NCBI RefSeq assembly: GCF_001509475.1
Contig: NZ_LLZG01000069.1
Location: 1-64,000 of the forward strand
Length of the DNA stretch: 64,000 nucleotides
DNA from: Streptomyces regalis
GTDB taxonomy: Bacteria; Actinomycetota; Actinomycetes; Streptomycetales; Streptomycetaceae
Direction: 5' to 3'
Part shown: in pieces, positions 44,601-52,286 of the stretch
How positions within the stretch are numbered: the first letter of the stretch is position 1
How the letters are laid out: every line of letters starts with the position of its first letter
Notes under the pieces: model-generated
What the model was told of the DNA's origin: nothing
The model's database searches: none
What the model saw: the letters and a program-made list of their open reading frames with translations, nothing else
Program-made: the position numbers and the translations under genes

Positions 44601-45572
44601 GTGCTGGCTCTGCCGAGTCTGACGACGGTCGGTGAGGGCGCGTTCCTGGCCGACGACACGCTGACCGCGCCGTATGAGCTGGGTGGCGGCTGGATGCGGA
44701 TCGGGCGGGCGGAGATCGGGCGGCGGGCCTTCCTCGGGAACTCGGGGATGACCGCGCCGGGGCGGACCGTGCCGGACGGCGGGCTGGTCGGCGTGCTGTC
44801 GGCGACGCCGAAGAAGGCCAAGAAGGGCACGTCGTATCTGGGGCTGCCGCCGGTCAAGCTGCCGCGTGCCGTGGCCGGCGGCGACCAGAGCCGGACGTAC
44901 GAGCCGCCTTTGCGCTTGTTGTGGGCGCGCGGTCTGGTGGAGCTGTGCCGGATCGTGCCGGTGTTCTGCTCGGCGTGGCTGGCGGTGCTGACGGTGGCCG
45001 CGCTGTGTGCGCTGGGGGTCTGGGCTCCGCTGTTGTCGGGGCTGGTGCTGCTCGGCGCCGGGGCCGTGGCGGGGCTCGTGTCCATCGTCGCGAAGTGGCT
45101 GCTCGTGGGGCGGCATCACAGCGGGGAGCATCCGCTGTGGTCCTCCTTCGTGTGGCGCAACGAGCTGGCGGACACCTTCGTCGAGGTGCTCGCGGTGCCG
45201 TGGCTGGCGGGCTCGGTGCCGGGTACGCCGGTGATGACGGCGTGGCTGCGCGGGCTCGGCGCGCAGATCGGCAAGGGCGTGTGGATGGAGAGCTACTGGC
45301 TGCCGGAGACGGATCTGGTGACGTTGGAGGACGCGGCCACCGTGAACCGGGGCTGTGTGCTGCAGACGCACCTCTTCCACGACCGGATCTTGCGGACGGA
45401 TACTGTGGTCCTCCGTGAGGGCGCGACGCTGGGCCCTGGCGGGATCGTCCTGCCCGGCAGCGCGATCGGGGCCCGTACGACGCTGGGTCCCGCGTCGCTC
45501 GTCATGGCCGGGGAGTCCGTCCCCGACGACACCCGTTGGCTCGGCAATCCGATCGAGGCATGGCGTCCCTGA
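41694..45572 (+). CDS. Pls/PosA-type single-module NRPS (homopoly-amino-acid synthetase family)
   Basis: A 1292-aa membrane peptide synthetase, near the 1319 aa I recall for epsilon-poly-L-lysine synthetase. The adenylation domain covers about 45-510 (TSGSTGKPKG at 177-186, specificity-pocket Asp226 in FDASCEEMW, YGPTEATV, Lys502 in SGKVDRNALP). The carrier domain has Ser557 in FAIGGGSLA. About six membrane helices then alternate with three soluble blocks with left-handed-beta-helix features (IGAVKVGAHAVVGTRSMLFP; VLREGATLGPGGIVLPGSAI), the C1-C3 layout of Pls. No condensation or thioesterase domain is present. The ATG at 41694 has GAGGA 5 bp upstream. The polymerised amino acid cannot be read safely by eye. 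The gene overlaps an M1 peptidase gene. Confidence 0.88.
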   Translation: MAAIQESNALGLLGEELGAELSSEIQQRFGDTARFSGGPAASPRTLVDVFEASVRSHPDEPALDDGTTSLTYRALAVEVQRLRRRLAAAGVGLGDRVGVRVPSGTNDLYVAILAVLAAGAAYVPVDAEDPDERAELVFGEADVRAVVGAGLELTVHSRSEVAAARPGVEHDAWIIFTSGSTGKPKGVAVSHRSAAAFVDAEAALFLTEEPIGPGDRVMAGLSVAFDASCEEMWLAWRYGACLVPVPRSQVRSGADLGPWLVEQEITIVSTVPTLAALWEPETLNDVRLLIFGGEACPPELAQRLVTEGREVWNTYGPTEATVVACASLMSGAEPIRIGLPLDGWELAVVDEAGEPVPMGGSGQLVIGGVGLARYLDAEKDAEKYAPLESLGWERAYRSGDLVKAEPEGLVFLGRADEQIKLGGRRIELGEVDAALQALPGVAGAAAAVRTARSGNQLLVGYVVTQDGWDHAAAVEKLRAELPAALVPLLAPVEDLPTRTSGKVDRNALPWPLEELDSGGPAEQLYGTEAWLAEQWAEVLGIPVSGARDDFFAIGGGSLAAAQLTTRLRTRYPSAAVLDIYQQPVLRKLARHLEESAQDDGAERIVAPVPRRAQVVQLLLLVPLFTLLGLRWTVALAVLGNLLPAYAWLPTAPWWLVAVGAVVLFSPPGRLALAAGGARLLLRDVKPGRYARGGSVHLRLWAAERLAEFSGATSLTGAWLERYARALGAKVGPDVDLHSLPPVTGLLKLGRGAAVESEVDLSGWWLDGDRLEIGAVKVGAHAVVGTRSMLFPGARVGKRAEVAPGSAVTGQVPTGQRWAGAPAVKLGKAKRNWPKDRPRRGTYWRVMYGLTGFALTALPVLAGGAAFLVARVFFTPDAPLTGAALALVPATLAFGLAYAVLLLIAVRLLSLGLREGTHPTHSRVGWQAWTVTQLMDRSRETLFPLYAGLVTPVWLRLLGMRIGRGAEVSTVLALPSLTTVGEGAFLADDTLTAPYELGGGWMRIGRAEIGRRAFLGNSGMTAPGRTVPDGGLVGVLSATPKKAKKGTSYLGLPPVKLPRAVAGGDQSRTYEPPLRLLWARGLVELCRIVPVFCSAWLAVLTVAALCALGVWAPLLSGLVLLGAGAVAGLVSIVAKWLLVGRHHSGEHPLWSSFVWRNELADTFVEVLAVPWLAGSVPGTPVMTAWLRGLGAQIGKGVWMESYWLPETDLVTLEDAATVNRGCVLQTHLFHDRILRTDTVVLREGATLGPGGIVLPGSAIGARTTLGPASLVMAGESVPDDTRWLGNPIEAWRP

Positions 45573-46993
45573 GCGCGGCCCACTCGGAGCCGGAGGGCGG
45601 TGGGCCGGCACCAAGTGGCAGCAGTACGGCGCAGGGAGCACAGACAGCAGTGGCAGTTCAGCAGACGGCGGGCGCGGACCCGTACTTCCCGGAGCACGGC
45701 GACCCCCGGTACCGGGTGCACCGGTATGAGCTCGCGCTGGACTACCGCCCCGGCCCGAACCGGCTGTCGGGGACTGCCCGGATCAATGCCATCGCGGGCC
45801 GGGCACCGCTCACCGAGTTCGTGCTGAACCTGGCCGACTTCAGGATCGGGCGGGTCCGGGTCGACGGCCGGCAGCCGCACTACACGCACCGCGGCGGACG
45901 GCTGCGCGTGCGCCCCGCCAAGCCGGTCCGCGCCGGGGCGGCCTTCACGGTCGAGGTGCACTGGTCGGGCAACCCCAAGCCGGTGAACAGCCCGTGGGGC
46001 GGGCTCGGCTGGGAGGAGCTGGAGGACGGGGCGCTGGTGGCGAGCCAGCCGATCGGGGCGCCGTCGTGGTACCCGTGCAACGACCGGCCGGCCGACAAGG
46101 CGTCGTACCAGATCTCGATCACCACGCCGTCGGCGTACGCGGTGGTGGCGGGCGGGCGCCTGCTGACCCGGACGACGAAGGCGTCCACGACCACCTGGGT
46201 GTACGAGCAGTCGGCGCCGACGTCCAGCTATCTGGTGGGACTGGCGATCGGCAAGTACCAGGCCGTGGTGCTGGCCGACCCGGGCCTGGGCGGGGTGCCG
46301 CAGCACGCGCACATTCCGGCGCACCTGCTGCCGGAGTTCTCGCGGGACTTCGCGCGGCAGCCCCAGATGATGCACCTCTTCCAGCAGTTGTTCGGGCCGT
46401 ACCCCTTCGACGAGTACGGCGTCGTGGTGACCGAGGAGGAGCTCGATGTCCCCGTCGAGGCACAGGGGTTGTCGCTGTTCGGCGCCAACCACGTGGACGG
46501 GGCGCGGGGTTCGGAGCGACTCGTCGCGCATGAGCTCGCCCACCAGTGGTTCGGTAACAGCGTCTCCATCGCCGACTGGCGGCACATCTGGCTGAACGAG
46601 GGGTTCGCGAAGTACGCGGAGTGGCTGTGGTCGGAGCGGTCGGGCGGGCGTACGGCGCAGCAACTCGCCGCCGCCGCACACCGGTTGCTGTCGACGCTGC
46701 CGCAGGATCTGCGGCTCGCCGATCCCGGGCGCAAGTCGATGTTCGACGACCGGCTGTACGAGCGAGGCGGACTCACGGTGCACGCGTTGCGCTGCACGCT
46801 CGGCGACGACGCCTTCTTCCGCATGCTGCGGGCCTGGGCGGGCCTGCACCGGAACGGGACGGTGACGACGTCGGCGTTCGTCTCGCATGTGGCGCGGTTC
46901 GCGGCTGAGCCCGTGGACGAGCTGTTCGAGGCGTGGGTGTACGGGGCCGCGCTGCCGCCGCTGCCCGGCGGCCAGACACGGGCGGCGGGCTAG
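45560..46993 (+). CDS. M1-family zinc metallopeptidase, short form
   Basis: A 477-aa aminopeptidase-N-like enzyme. It has the beta-sandwich domain, then the gluzincin domain with HELAH (324-328) and Glu347 in WLNEGFAKYAEW. The usual GAMEN exopeptidase loop reads EAQGLSLF here, and the C-terminal ERAP1-like domain is missing. No signal peptide is evident. ATG 45560 overlaps the synthetase stop by 13 bp; GTG 45650 is an alternative with AGGGAG upstream. Poly-lysine producers carry an M1-type degrading peptidase that protects the cell, so a matching role beside the Pls-like gene is plausible but inferred. Confidence 0.86.
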   Translation: MASLSAAHSEPEGGGPAPSGSSTAQGAQTAVAVQQTAGADPYFPEHGDPRYRVHRYELALDYRPGPNRLSGTARINAIAGRAPLTEFVLNLADFRIGRVRVDGRQPHYTHRGGRLRVRPAKPVRAGAAFTVEVHWSGNPKPVNSPWGGLGWEELEDGALVASQPIGAPSWYPCNDRPADKASYQISITTPSAYAVVAGGRLLTRTTKASTTTWVYEQSAPTSSYLVGLAIGKYQAVVLADPGLGGVPQHAHIPAHLLPEFSRDFARQPQMMHLFQQLFGPYPFDEYGVVVTEEELDVPVEAQGLSLFGANHVDGARGSERLVAHELAHQWFGNSVSIADWRHIWLNEGFAKYAEWLWSERSGGRTAQQLAAAAHRLLSTLPQDLRLADPGRKSMFDDRLYERGGLTVHALRCTLGDDAFFRMLRAWAGLHRNGTVTTSAFVSHVARFAAEPVDELFEAWVYGAALPPLPGGQTRAAG

Positions 46994-47006
46994 CACAATG
47001 GCGGGC

Positions 47007-47381
47007 ATGACGACGCGTTCCTGCCCGTGCGGGCTGCCCGAGGCCTACGACCAGTGTTGCGGCCGTTTTCACGCCGGTGCGGCGGCCGCGCCGACCGCCG
47101 AAGCCCTCATGCGGTCGCGGTACAGCGCGTTCGTCAAGGGTGATGTGGCGTACCTGCTGCGGACCTGGCATCCGCGGACGCGGCCGGCGCGGCTGGACCT
47201 CGATCCGGGGATGCGGTGGACCGGGCTGGAGATCCTGGAGGCGACGGACGGCTCGGCGTTCCACTCCAAGGGGACGGTGACCTTTCGCGCCTCGTTCCGG
47301 GGCGGGTCGCTGCATGAGCGGAGCCGGTTCGAGCGGGTCGACGGGGCTTGGGTGTACGTGGACGGGGAGTTCCTGGACTGA
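47007..47381 (+). CDS. YchJ family SEC-C-type protein
   Basis: A 124-aa protein of the YchJ/UPF0225 family. The N-terminal metal-binding motif is CPCGLPEAYDQCCGRFH, with the family signature ALMRSRYSAFVKGDVAYLLR and an NTF2-like second half (TFRASFRGG, HERSRFERVDGAW). It starts 13 bp after the M1 gene; an in-frame ATG at 46998 is the alternative start. Function unknown. Confidence 0.9.
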   Translation: MTTRSCPCGLPEAYDQCCGRFHAGAAAAPTAEALMRSRYSAFVKGDVAYLLRTWHPRTRPARLDLDPGMRWTGLEILEATDGSAFHSKGTVTFRASFRGGSLHERSRFERVDGAWVYVDGEFLD

Positions 47382-47406
47382 CCGAACGGGCGTCGGCCCG
47401 CTTCGC

Positions 47407-48108
47407 TCACGGCGCCAGTATGTCCAGCTCCTGGAGCGCGCCGACCGTGATCTCGCGGGTCAGGTGTTCCGCCCTGGCCGCGTCGCCGGCGCGGACCGCC
47501 TCCGCGACCTGGACGTGCAGGGTGACCGCGGCCGGGTCGGGGTCCTCGAACATGACCTCGTGGTGAGTGCGGCCCGCGAGGACCTCGGCGACGACGTCGC
47601 CCAGGCGGGCGAACATCTCGTTGCCGGAGGCGTTGAGGATGACGCGGTGGAAGGCGACGTCGTGGATGAGGTAGCCCTCCAGCTGGTGGCCCCGTGAGTG
47701 GGCGACCATACCGAGGGCGCACTCGGTCAGTTCGGCACATTGGCCGGCGGTGGCGTACTTGGCCGCCAGGCCTGCCGCGACCGGCTCGATCGCCGAGCGC
47801 AGCACGGTGAGTGAGCGCAGCTGCTGGGGGCGGTCGGCGCCGGCCAGGCGCCAGCGGATGACCTGCGGGTCGTAGACGTTCCACTCGGCCTTGGGACGGA
47901 CCGTCACGCCGACGCGGCGGCGGGACTCCACCAGGTGCATGGACTCCAGGACGCGGACGGCCTCCCGCATCACCGAGCGCGACACGTCGAAGCGCTGGGC
48001 CAGTTCGTCCGTGCGCAGGACACTGCCCGGCGGGTACTCGCCCGCGGCGATCGCGGGGCCGAGGGTTTCCAGTACATGGCCGTGCAGCCCCCGGCCCGGT
48101 GTGCTCAT
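47407..48108 (-). CDS. gntR: GntR/FCD-family regulator, probable gluconate repressor
   Basis: A 233-aa regulator. The winged helix covers about 8-75 (GEYPPGSVLRTDELAQRFDV, SRSVMREAVRVLE). The FCD domain follows, with metal ligands in YLIHDVAFHRVIL and later His. It is divergent from gntK with 143 bp between, the standard arrangement for a local repressor relieved by gluconate. A palindromic AAGTCAGACTT in that gap is the likely operator. From memory the S. coelicolor counterpart is SCO1678, which regulates gluconate operon genes. Confidence 0.9.
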   Translation of the reverse strand: MSTPGRGLHGHVLETLGPAIAAGEYPPGSVLRTDELAQRFDVSRSVMREAVRVLESMHLVESRRRVGVTVRPKAEWNVYDPQVIRWRLAGADRPQQLRSLTVLRSAIEPVAAGLAAKYATAGQCAELTECALGMVAHSRGHQLEGYLIHDVAFHRVILNASGNEMFARLGDVVAEVLAGRTHHEVMFEDPDPAAVTLHVQVAEAVRAGDAARAEHLTREITVGALQELDILAP

Positions 48109-48142
48109 GCACTCAGCGTACGGGGCAGATCACGGGATCAAA

Positions 48143-48232
48143 AAGTCAGACTTATTTGTCACAGGGTCTTGAATTCGTCGTACCTAATGGGTTTCAGTGT
48201 GGCCGACGTCGGATGTCGACGTCGGATGTCGA
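48143..48232 (+). promoter_or_regulatory. gntR/gntK intergenic control region: palindrome and 13-bp tandem repeat
   Basis: AAGTCAGACTT (48143-48153) is a perfect 11-bp palindrome of the FCD-regulator operator type. It adjoins a possible -35 TTGTCA (48156-48161) with TACCTA 19 bp further on. In the gntK leader, CGACGTCGGATGT is repeated directly at 48204-48216 and 48217-48229. Confidence 0.6.
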
Positions 48233-48251
48233 GGAAGACAGCGAGGCAGTG

Positions 48252-48761
48252 ATGCGTACCCCCCACGTCGTCGTGGTGATGGGCGTCGCCGGCACGGGCA
48301 AGACCACGATCGGTCCTCTGCTCGCCGCACGGCTCGGCGTCCCGTATGCCGAGGGTGACGACTTCCACCCGCAGGCCAACATCGCCAAGATGTCGGCCGG
48401 CACTCCGCTCGACGACGCGGACCGGTGGCCGTGGCTGGACGCCATCGGTTCCTGGGCGCACGGGCGGGCCGGGCTCGGCGGGGTCGTCAGCTGCTCGGCA
48501 CTGAAGCGGTCGTACCGTGACCGGCTCAGGGCCGCGGCACCCGGGGTGGTGTTCGTGCACCTCACGGGCGACCGGGAGGTCATCGAGGACCGGATGGCGC
48601 ATCGGCAGGGTCACTTCATGCCGACCGCGCTGCTCGACTCCCAGTTCGCCACGCTCCAGCCGCTCCAGGCCGACGAGGCCGGAGTCGCCGTGGACGTCGC
48701 CGGGAGCCCCGAGGAGATCACCGAACGGGCCGTCAAGGCGCTCGACGAACTTCCCGACTGA
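48252..48761 (+). CDS. gntK: Gluconokinase
   Basis: A 169-aa kinase that phosphorylates D-gluconate to 6-phosphogluconate for the pentose phosphate pathway. It has Walker A GVAGTGKT (11-18), substrate loop EGDDFHPQANIAKMSAGTPL, CSALKRSYRDRLR, and the lid arginine region HRQGHFMP. Length is standard. The ATG at 48252 has GAGG 6 bp upstream; the frame is open further 5' through the operator region and should not be extended. Confidence 0.96.
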   Translation: MRTPHVVVVMGVAGTGKTTIGPLLAARLGVPYAEGDDFHPQANIAKMSAGTPLDDADRWPWLDAIGSWAHGRAGLGGVVSCSALKRSYRDRLRAAAPGVVFVHLTGDREVIEDRMAHRQGHFMPTALLDSQFATLQPLQADEAGVAVDVAGSPEEITERAVKALDELPD

Positions 48762-48871
48762 CACCGGCAACGCCGGCACCACCCACCGGTACACGCCGGT
48801 AGCGCGCCCCGGCAAGCGCCGGTACCACCCCCCACGCGTCCCCCATCCCCCGTACCTGCAAGGGAACTCCC

Positions 48872-50284
48872 GTGACCAGACTCAGCGTTGAGATGCTGGC
48901 AGCGGACACCGTCGAGCCCATCACCTCGGCCGGCCACGCTCAGCTGGGCCTCGCCGTCCTGGCGGGCATCGCCGTCATCGTCCTGCTCATCACCAAGTTC
49001 AAACTCCACGCGTTCCTGTCGCTGACCCTCGGAACGCTCGTGCTCGGCGCGATCGCCGGGGCACCGCTCGACAAGGCCATCGCCAGCTTCACCACCGGCC
49101 TCGGCACCACGGTCGCCGGCGTGGGCGTACTGATCGCCCTCGGCGCGATCCTCGGCAAGATGCTCGCCGACTCCGGTGGCGCCGACCAGATCGTCGACAC
49201 GATCCTCGCCAAGGCGGGCGGCCGTTCGATGCCGTGGGCGATGGTGCTGATCGCCTCGGTGATCGGTCTGCCGCTGTTCTTCGAGGTCGGCGTCGTGCTG
49301 CTGATCCCGGTCGTGCTGATGGTCGCCAAGCGCGGCAACTACTCGCTGATGCGCATCGGCATCCCGGCCCTGGCCGGTCTGTCCGTGATGCACGGCCTGG
49401 TCCCGCCGCACCCCGGCCCGCTGGTCGCGATCGACGCGGTCGGCGCCGACCTGGGTGTCACGCTGGCGCTCGGCGTCCTCGTCGCCATACCGACGGTGGT
49501 CATCGCCGGCCCGCTGTTCTCGCGCTACGCCGCCCGCTGGGTGGACGTCCCGGCCCCGGACCGGATGATCCCCCAGCGTCCCTCCGAGGAATCCGGTGAA
49601 GTGGGGAAGCGCAAGCTCCCCGGCTTCGGGCCCACGCTGATCACGATCCTCCTCCCGGTCGTCCTGATGCTCTCCAAAGCGCTGGTCGACATCGTCATCG
49701 ACGACCCCGAGAACACCGTCCAGCGCGTCTTCGACGTCGTCGGCTCCCCGATGATCGCGCTGCTCGCCGCCGTGCTCCTGGGCATCTTCACGCTGCTCGC
49801 GCCCGCCGGGTTCGGCAAGGAACGCCTCTCGCCGCTGGTCGAGAAGGGCCTCGCACCCATCGCGGGCATCCTGCTCATCGTCGGTGCGGGCGGCGGCTTC
49901 AAGCAGACGCTGATCGACACCGGCGTGGGCCAGATGGTCCTGGACATCTCCGAGGACTGGTCGATCCCGGCGCTGCTGCTGGCCTGGCTGATCGCGGTGG
50001 CCATCCGCCTCGCGACGGGTTCGGCGACGGTGGCGACGGTCTCCGCGGCCGGTCTGGTCGCCCCGCTCGCGGCCGACATGTCGACGACGCACGCGGCCCT
50101 GCTGGTCCTCGCCATCGGCGCCGGTTCGCTCTTCTTCAGCCATGTCAACGACGCCGGTTTCTGGCTGGTGAAGGAGTACTTCGGCCTGAACGTCGGGCAG
50201 ACCATCAAGACCTGGTCCGTCATGGAGACGATCATCTCGGTGGTCGCCGGTGGTGTGGTCCTGCTGTTGTCCTTGGTCATCTAG
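48872..50284 (+). CDS. gntP: Gluconate:H+ symporter, GntP family
   Basis: A 470-aa permease with about 12-14 hydrophobic segments. It has the family features GLPLFFEVGVVLLIPVVLMV, VMHGLVPPHPGPLVAIDAVG and ATGSATVATVSAAGLVAPL. It imports gluconate for GntK encoded immediately upstream. The GTG at 48872 has AAGGGAA about 6 bp upstream. The 110-bp gap before it contains imperfect CCGGCAA/GCCGG repeats that could fold but have no clear function. Confidence 0.95.
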   Translation: MTRLSVEMLAADTVEPITSAGHAQLGLAVLAGIAVIVLLITKFKLHAFLSLTLGTLVLGAIAGAPLDKAIASFTTGLGTTVAGVGVLIALGAILGKMLADSGGADQIVDTILAKAGGRSMPWAMVLIASVIGLPLFFEVGVVLLIPVVLMVAKRGNYSLMRIGIPALAGLSVMHGLVPPHPGPLVAIDAVGADLGVTLALGVLVAIPTVVIAGPLFSRYAARWVDVPAPDRMIPQRPSEESGEVGKRKLPGFGPTLITILLPVVLMLSKALVDIVIDDPENTVQRVFDVVGSPMIALLAAVLLGIFTLLAPAGFGKERLSPLVEKGLAPIAGILLIVGAGGGFKQTLIDTGVGQMVLDISEDWSIPALLLAWLIAVAIRLATGSATVATVSAAGLVAPLAADMSTTHAALLVLAIGAGSLFFSHVNDAGFWLVKEYFGLNVGQTIKTWSVMETIISVVAGGVVLLLSLVI

Positions 50285-50294
50285 CGCCCTTTCA

Positions 50295-50340
50295 AGAGCA
50301 CGACTACAAGAGCACGACTGCAGGAGCACGACTTCAGGAG
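50295..50340 (+). repeat. Tandem 14-bp repeat carrying GGAG/AGAG boxes
   Basis: Three direct copies of a 14-bp unit (AGAGCACGACTACA, AGAGCACGACTGCA, GGAGCACGACTTCA) and the start of a fourth (GGAG) lie between gntP and gno. The last GGAG is the Shine-Dalgarno of gno; earlier copies carry AGAG or GGAG at the same phase. Confidence 0.85.
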
Positions 50341-50347
50341 TATGACG

Positions 50348-51109
50348 ATGACGGCTCACCCTCTCTTCGACATCGGCGGCCGCACGGCCCTGGTCACCGG
50401 CTCCAGCCGGGGCATCGGCCTCGCGCTCGCCCGCGGTCTGGCGGAGGCCGGCTGCACGGTGGTCCTCAACGGACGGGACGGCGAACGCCTCGCCAAGGCC
50501 GCCGGGGAACTGCCCGGCGACGTCCGCACGGCCGTGTTCGACGTGACCGACGGTCCGTCGGTGGCCGCCGGGATCGCGGATGTCGAGGAGCGGGTGGGCC
50601 CGCTCGACATCCTGGTCAACAACGCGGGCATACAACTGCGCGCACCCTTGCTGGAGTTCACGGACTCCGACTGGCACCGGATCCTGAACACCAACCTCAC
50701 CAGCGCGTTCCTGGTCGGCCGGGAGGCCGCCCGGCGGATGACGGAACGCGGCCACGGAAAGATCATCAACATCTGCTCGCTGCAGAGCGAGGTCGTCCGC
50801 CCCGGCATCGCCCCCTACGCCGCCACCAAGGGCGCGCTGAAGATGCTCACCAAGGGCATGTGCGCGGACTGGGGCCCGTACGGCGTCCAGGTCAACGGCC
50901 TCGGCCCCGGCTACATCGAGACCGAGCTCACCCAACCCCTCGTCGAGGACGAGGAGTTCAGCGCATGGGTGCGGCGACGCACTCCGGCCGGGCGCTGGGG
51001 GCGTACCGAGGACCTGGTGGGCGGGGTGCTGTTCCTCGCCTCCCCAGCCGCGGACTTCGTCAGCGGGCAGGTGCTGTACGTCGACGGCGGCATGACGAGC
51101 GTGTTGTGA
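50348..51109 (+). CDS. gno: Gluconate 5-dehydrogenase (SDR family)
   Basis: A 253-aa short-chain dehydrogenase interconverting 5-ketogluconate and gluconate. It has the cofactor motif TGSSRGIG (17-24), NNAG, the catalytic Ser in NICSLQSE, and YAATK. The ATG at 50348 has AGGAG 7 bp upstream; an ATG 6 bp earlier is too close to it. The ending YVDGGMTSVL is typical. It lies in the gluconate/idonate operon and, with idnD, would convert idonate to gluconate. Confidence 0.92.
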   Translation: MTAHPLFDIGGRTALVTGSSRGIGLALARGLAEAGCTVVLNGRDGERLAKAAGELPGDVRTAVFDVTDGPSVAAGIADVEERVGPLDILVNNAGIQLRAPLLEFTDSDWHRILNTNLTSAFLVGREAARRMTERGHGKIINICSLQSEVVRPGIAPYAATKGALKMLTKGMCADWGPYGVQVNGLGPGYIETELTQPLVEDEEFSAWVRRRTPAGRWGRTEDLVGGVLFLASPAADFVSGQVLYVDGGMTSVL

Positions 51110-51123
51110 AGGAGGCTCCGGGG

Positions 51124-52149
51124 ATGCTCGGTTGCGTGATCCACGGTCAGGACGACCTGCGGGTCGAGGAACTGCCGGTGCCGGTGCCCGGGCCGGGACA
51201 GGCGCTGGTGGCCGTGCGGTACGGCGGGGTCTGCGGCTCCGACCTGCACTACTGGCGGCACGGCGGGGTCGGCGACTTCCGGCTCAAGGAGCCGATGGTG
51301 CTCGGGCACGAGGTGGTCGGGACGGTCGTCTCGTACGGTGCCGGGGCATCGGGTTCGGTCGCCGGTACGGCTGTCGCGGTCCACCCGGCCACTCCCTGCT
51401 CGGTCTGCCCCGAGTGCGCGGACGGCCGGCGCAACGTCTGCCGGGACACCCGCTACCTCGGCAGCGCGGCGCGCTTCCCGCATGTGCAGGGCGGGTTCGC
51501 GGCCCAAGTGGTCGTACCCGCAAACCAGTTGAGGCCGCTCCCGGCCGGGCTCGGCCTGCAGCGGGCGGCGCTCGCCGAGCCGCTGTCCGTCGCGCTGCAC
51601 GCGGTGCGGCGGGCCGGAGATGTGGCCGGGAGGCATGTCCTCGTCACCGGTGCCGGGCCCATCGGGTGTCTGGTGGTCGCGGCGGCGAAGGCGGCCGGGG
51701 CGGGGCGGGTCACCGTGACGGACCTGCTGCCGGCGGCGCTGGAGTACGCGCGGATCGCCGGCGCCGACAGCCTCGTACGGGCCGATGATCCGGACGACGC
51801 CGGGTGGCCTTCCGAGGTGGACGTGGCGATCGAGGCGTCGGGGGTCGCCGCGGGGCTGGACACGTGTCTGCGGCTGGTGCGGCGCGGGGGCGTTGTGGTG
51901 CAGCTCGGGATGCTGCCGCCGGGGCGGAGTCCCTTCGCGGGGAACCTCGTCGTGAGCCGGGAGATCGAGCTGCGTGGGGCGTTCCGGTTCGACGCGGAGT
52001 TCGACGACGCGCTGGAACTGCTCGCCACCGAGGCCTCGTTCGACGGGCTGGTCAGCGCGGTGGTGCCGGTGCGGGAGGCCGAGTCGGCGTTCGCGCTGGC
52101 CGCCGACCGGAGCACCTCCTGCAAGGTGCTGCTCGACTTCGGAGACTGA
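51124..52149 (+). CDS. idnD: L-idonate 5-dehydrogenase (zinc MDR family)
   Basis: A 341-aa medium-chain dehydrogenase oxidising L-idonate to 5-ketogluconate. Catalytic zinc ligands are Cys37 (GGVCGSDLHYW), His62 and Glu63 (LGHEVVG). The structural zinc site has four Cys at 92, 95, 98 and 106 (CSVCPECADGRRNVC). The Rossmann motif is VTGAGPIGCLVVAAA. The ATG at 51124 has AAGGAGG 9 bp upstream, 14 bp after the gno stop. Last gene of the gluconate/idonate operon. Confidence 0.92.
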   Translation: MLGCVIHGQDDLRVEELPVPVPGPGQALVAVRYGGVCGSDLHYWRHGGVGDFRLKEPMVLGHEVVGTVVSYGAGASGSVAGTAVAVHPATPCSVCPECADGRRNVCRDTRYLGSAARFPHVQGGFAAQVVVPANQLRPLPAGLGLQRAALAEPLSVALHAVRRAGDVAGRHVLVTGAGPIGCLVVAAAKAAGAGRVTVTDLLPAALEYARIAGADSLVRADDPDDAGWPSEVDVAIEASGVAAGLDTCLRLVRRGGVVVQLGMLPPGRSPFAGNLVVSREIELRGAFRFDAEFDDALELLATEASFDGLVSAVVPVREAESAFALAADRSTSCKVLLDFGD

Positions 52150-52286
52150 GCTTCCGCGCTGCCCGACGCCTGAACTCGCGCCGACGATCACATGAAGCGG
52201 CTTCCCCAGGGGCGCCTTCGGCCCGATGATGAGGTGATCTCTGGCGGCTGCCGCAGCCGCCGGGGGCGAGAACATCGGGGGGCGTC

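Noticed and set aside
41607..45641. A 1344-codon minus-strand frame opposite the Pls-like gene
   Set aside because: Arg/Gln/Pro/His-rich composition with no domain; it is the antisense shadow of a gene with clear NRPS motifs.
48762..48871. CCGGCAA/GCCGG repeats between gntK and gntP as a regulatory structure
   Set aside because: Imperfect, GC-biased and without a single stable fold that I could defend.
48611..50935. A long minus-strand frame across gntK-gntP-gno
   Set aside because: Composition (Asp/Arg/Gly/Gln/His) is that of an antisense frame, and three real genes lie opposite.
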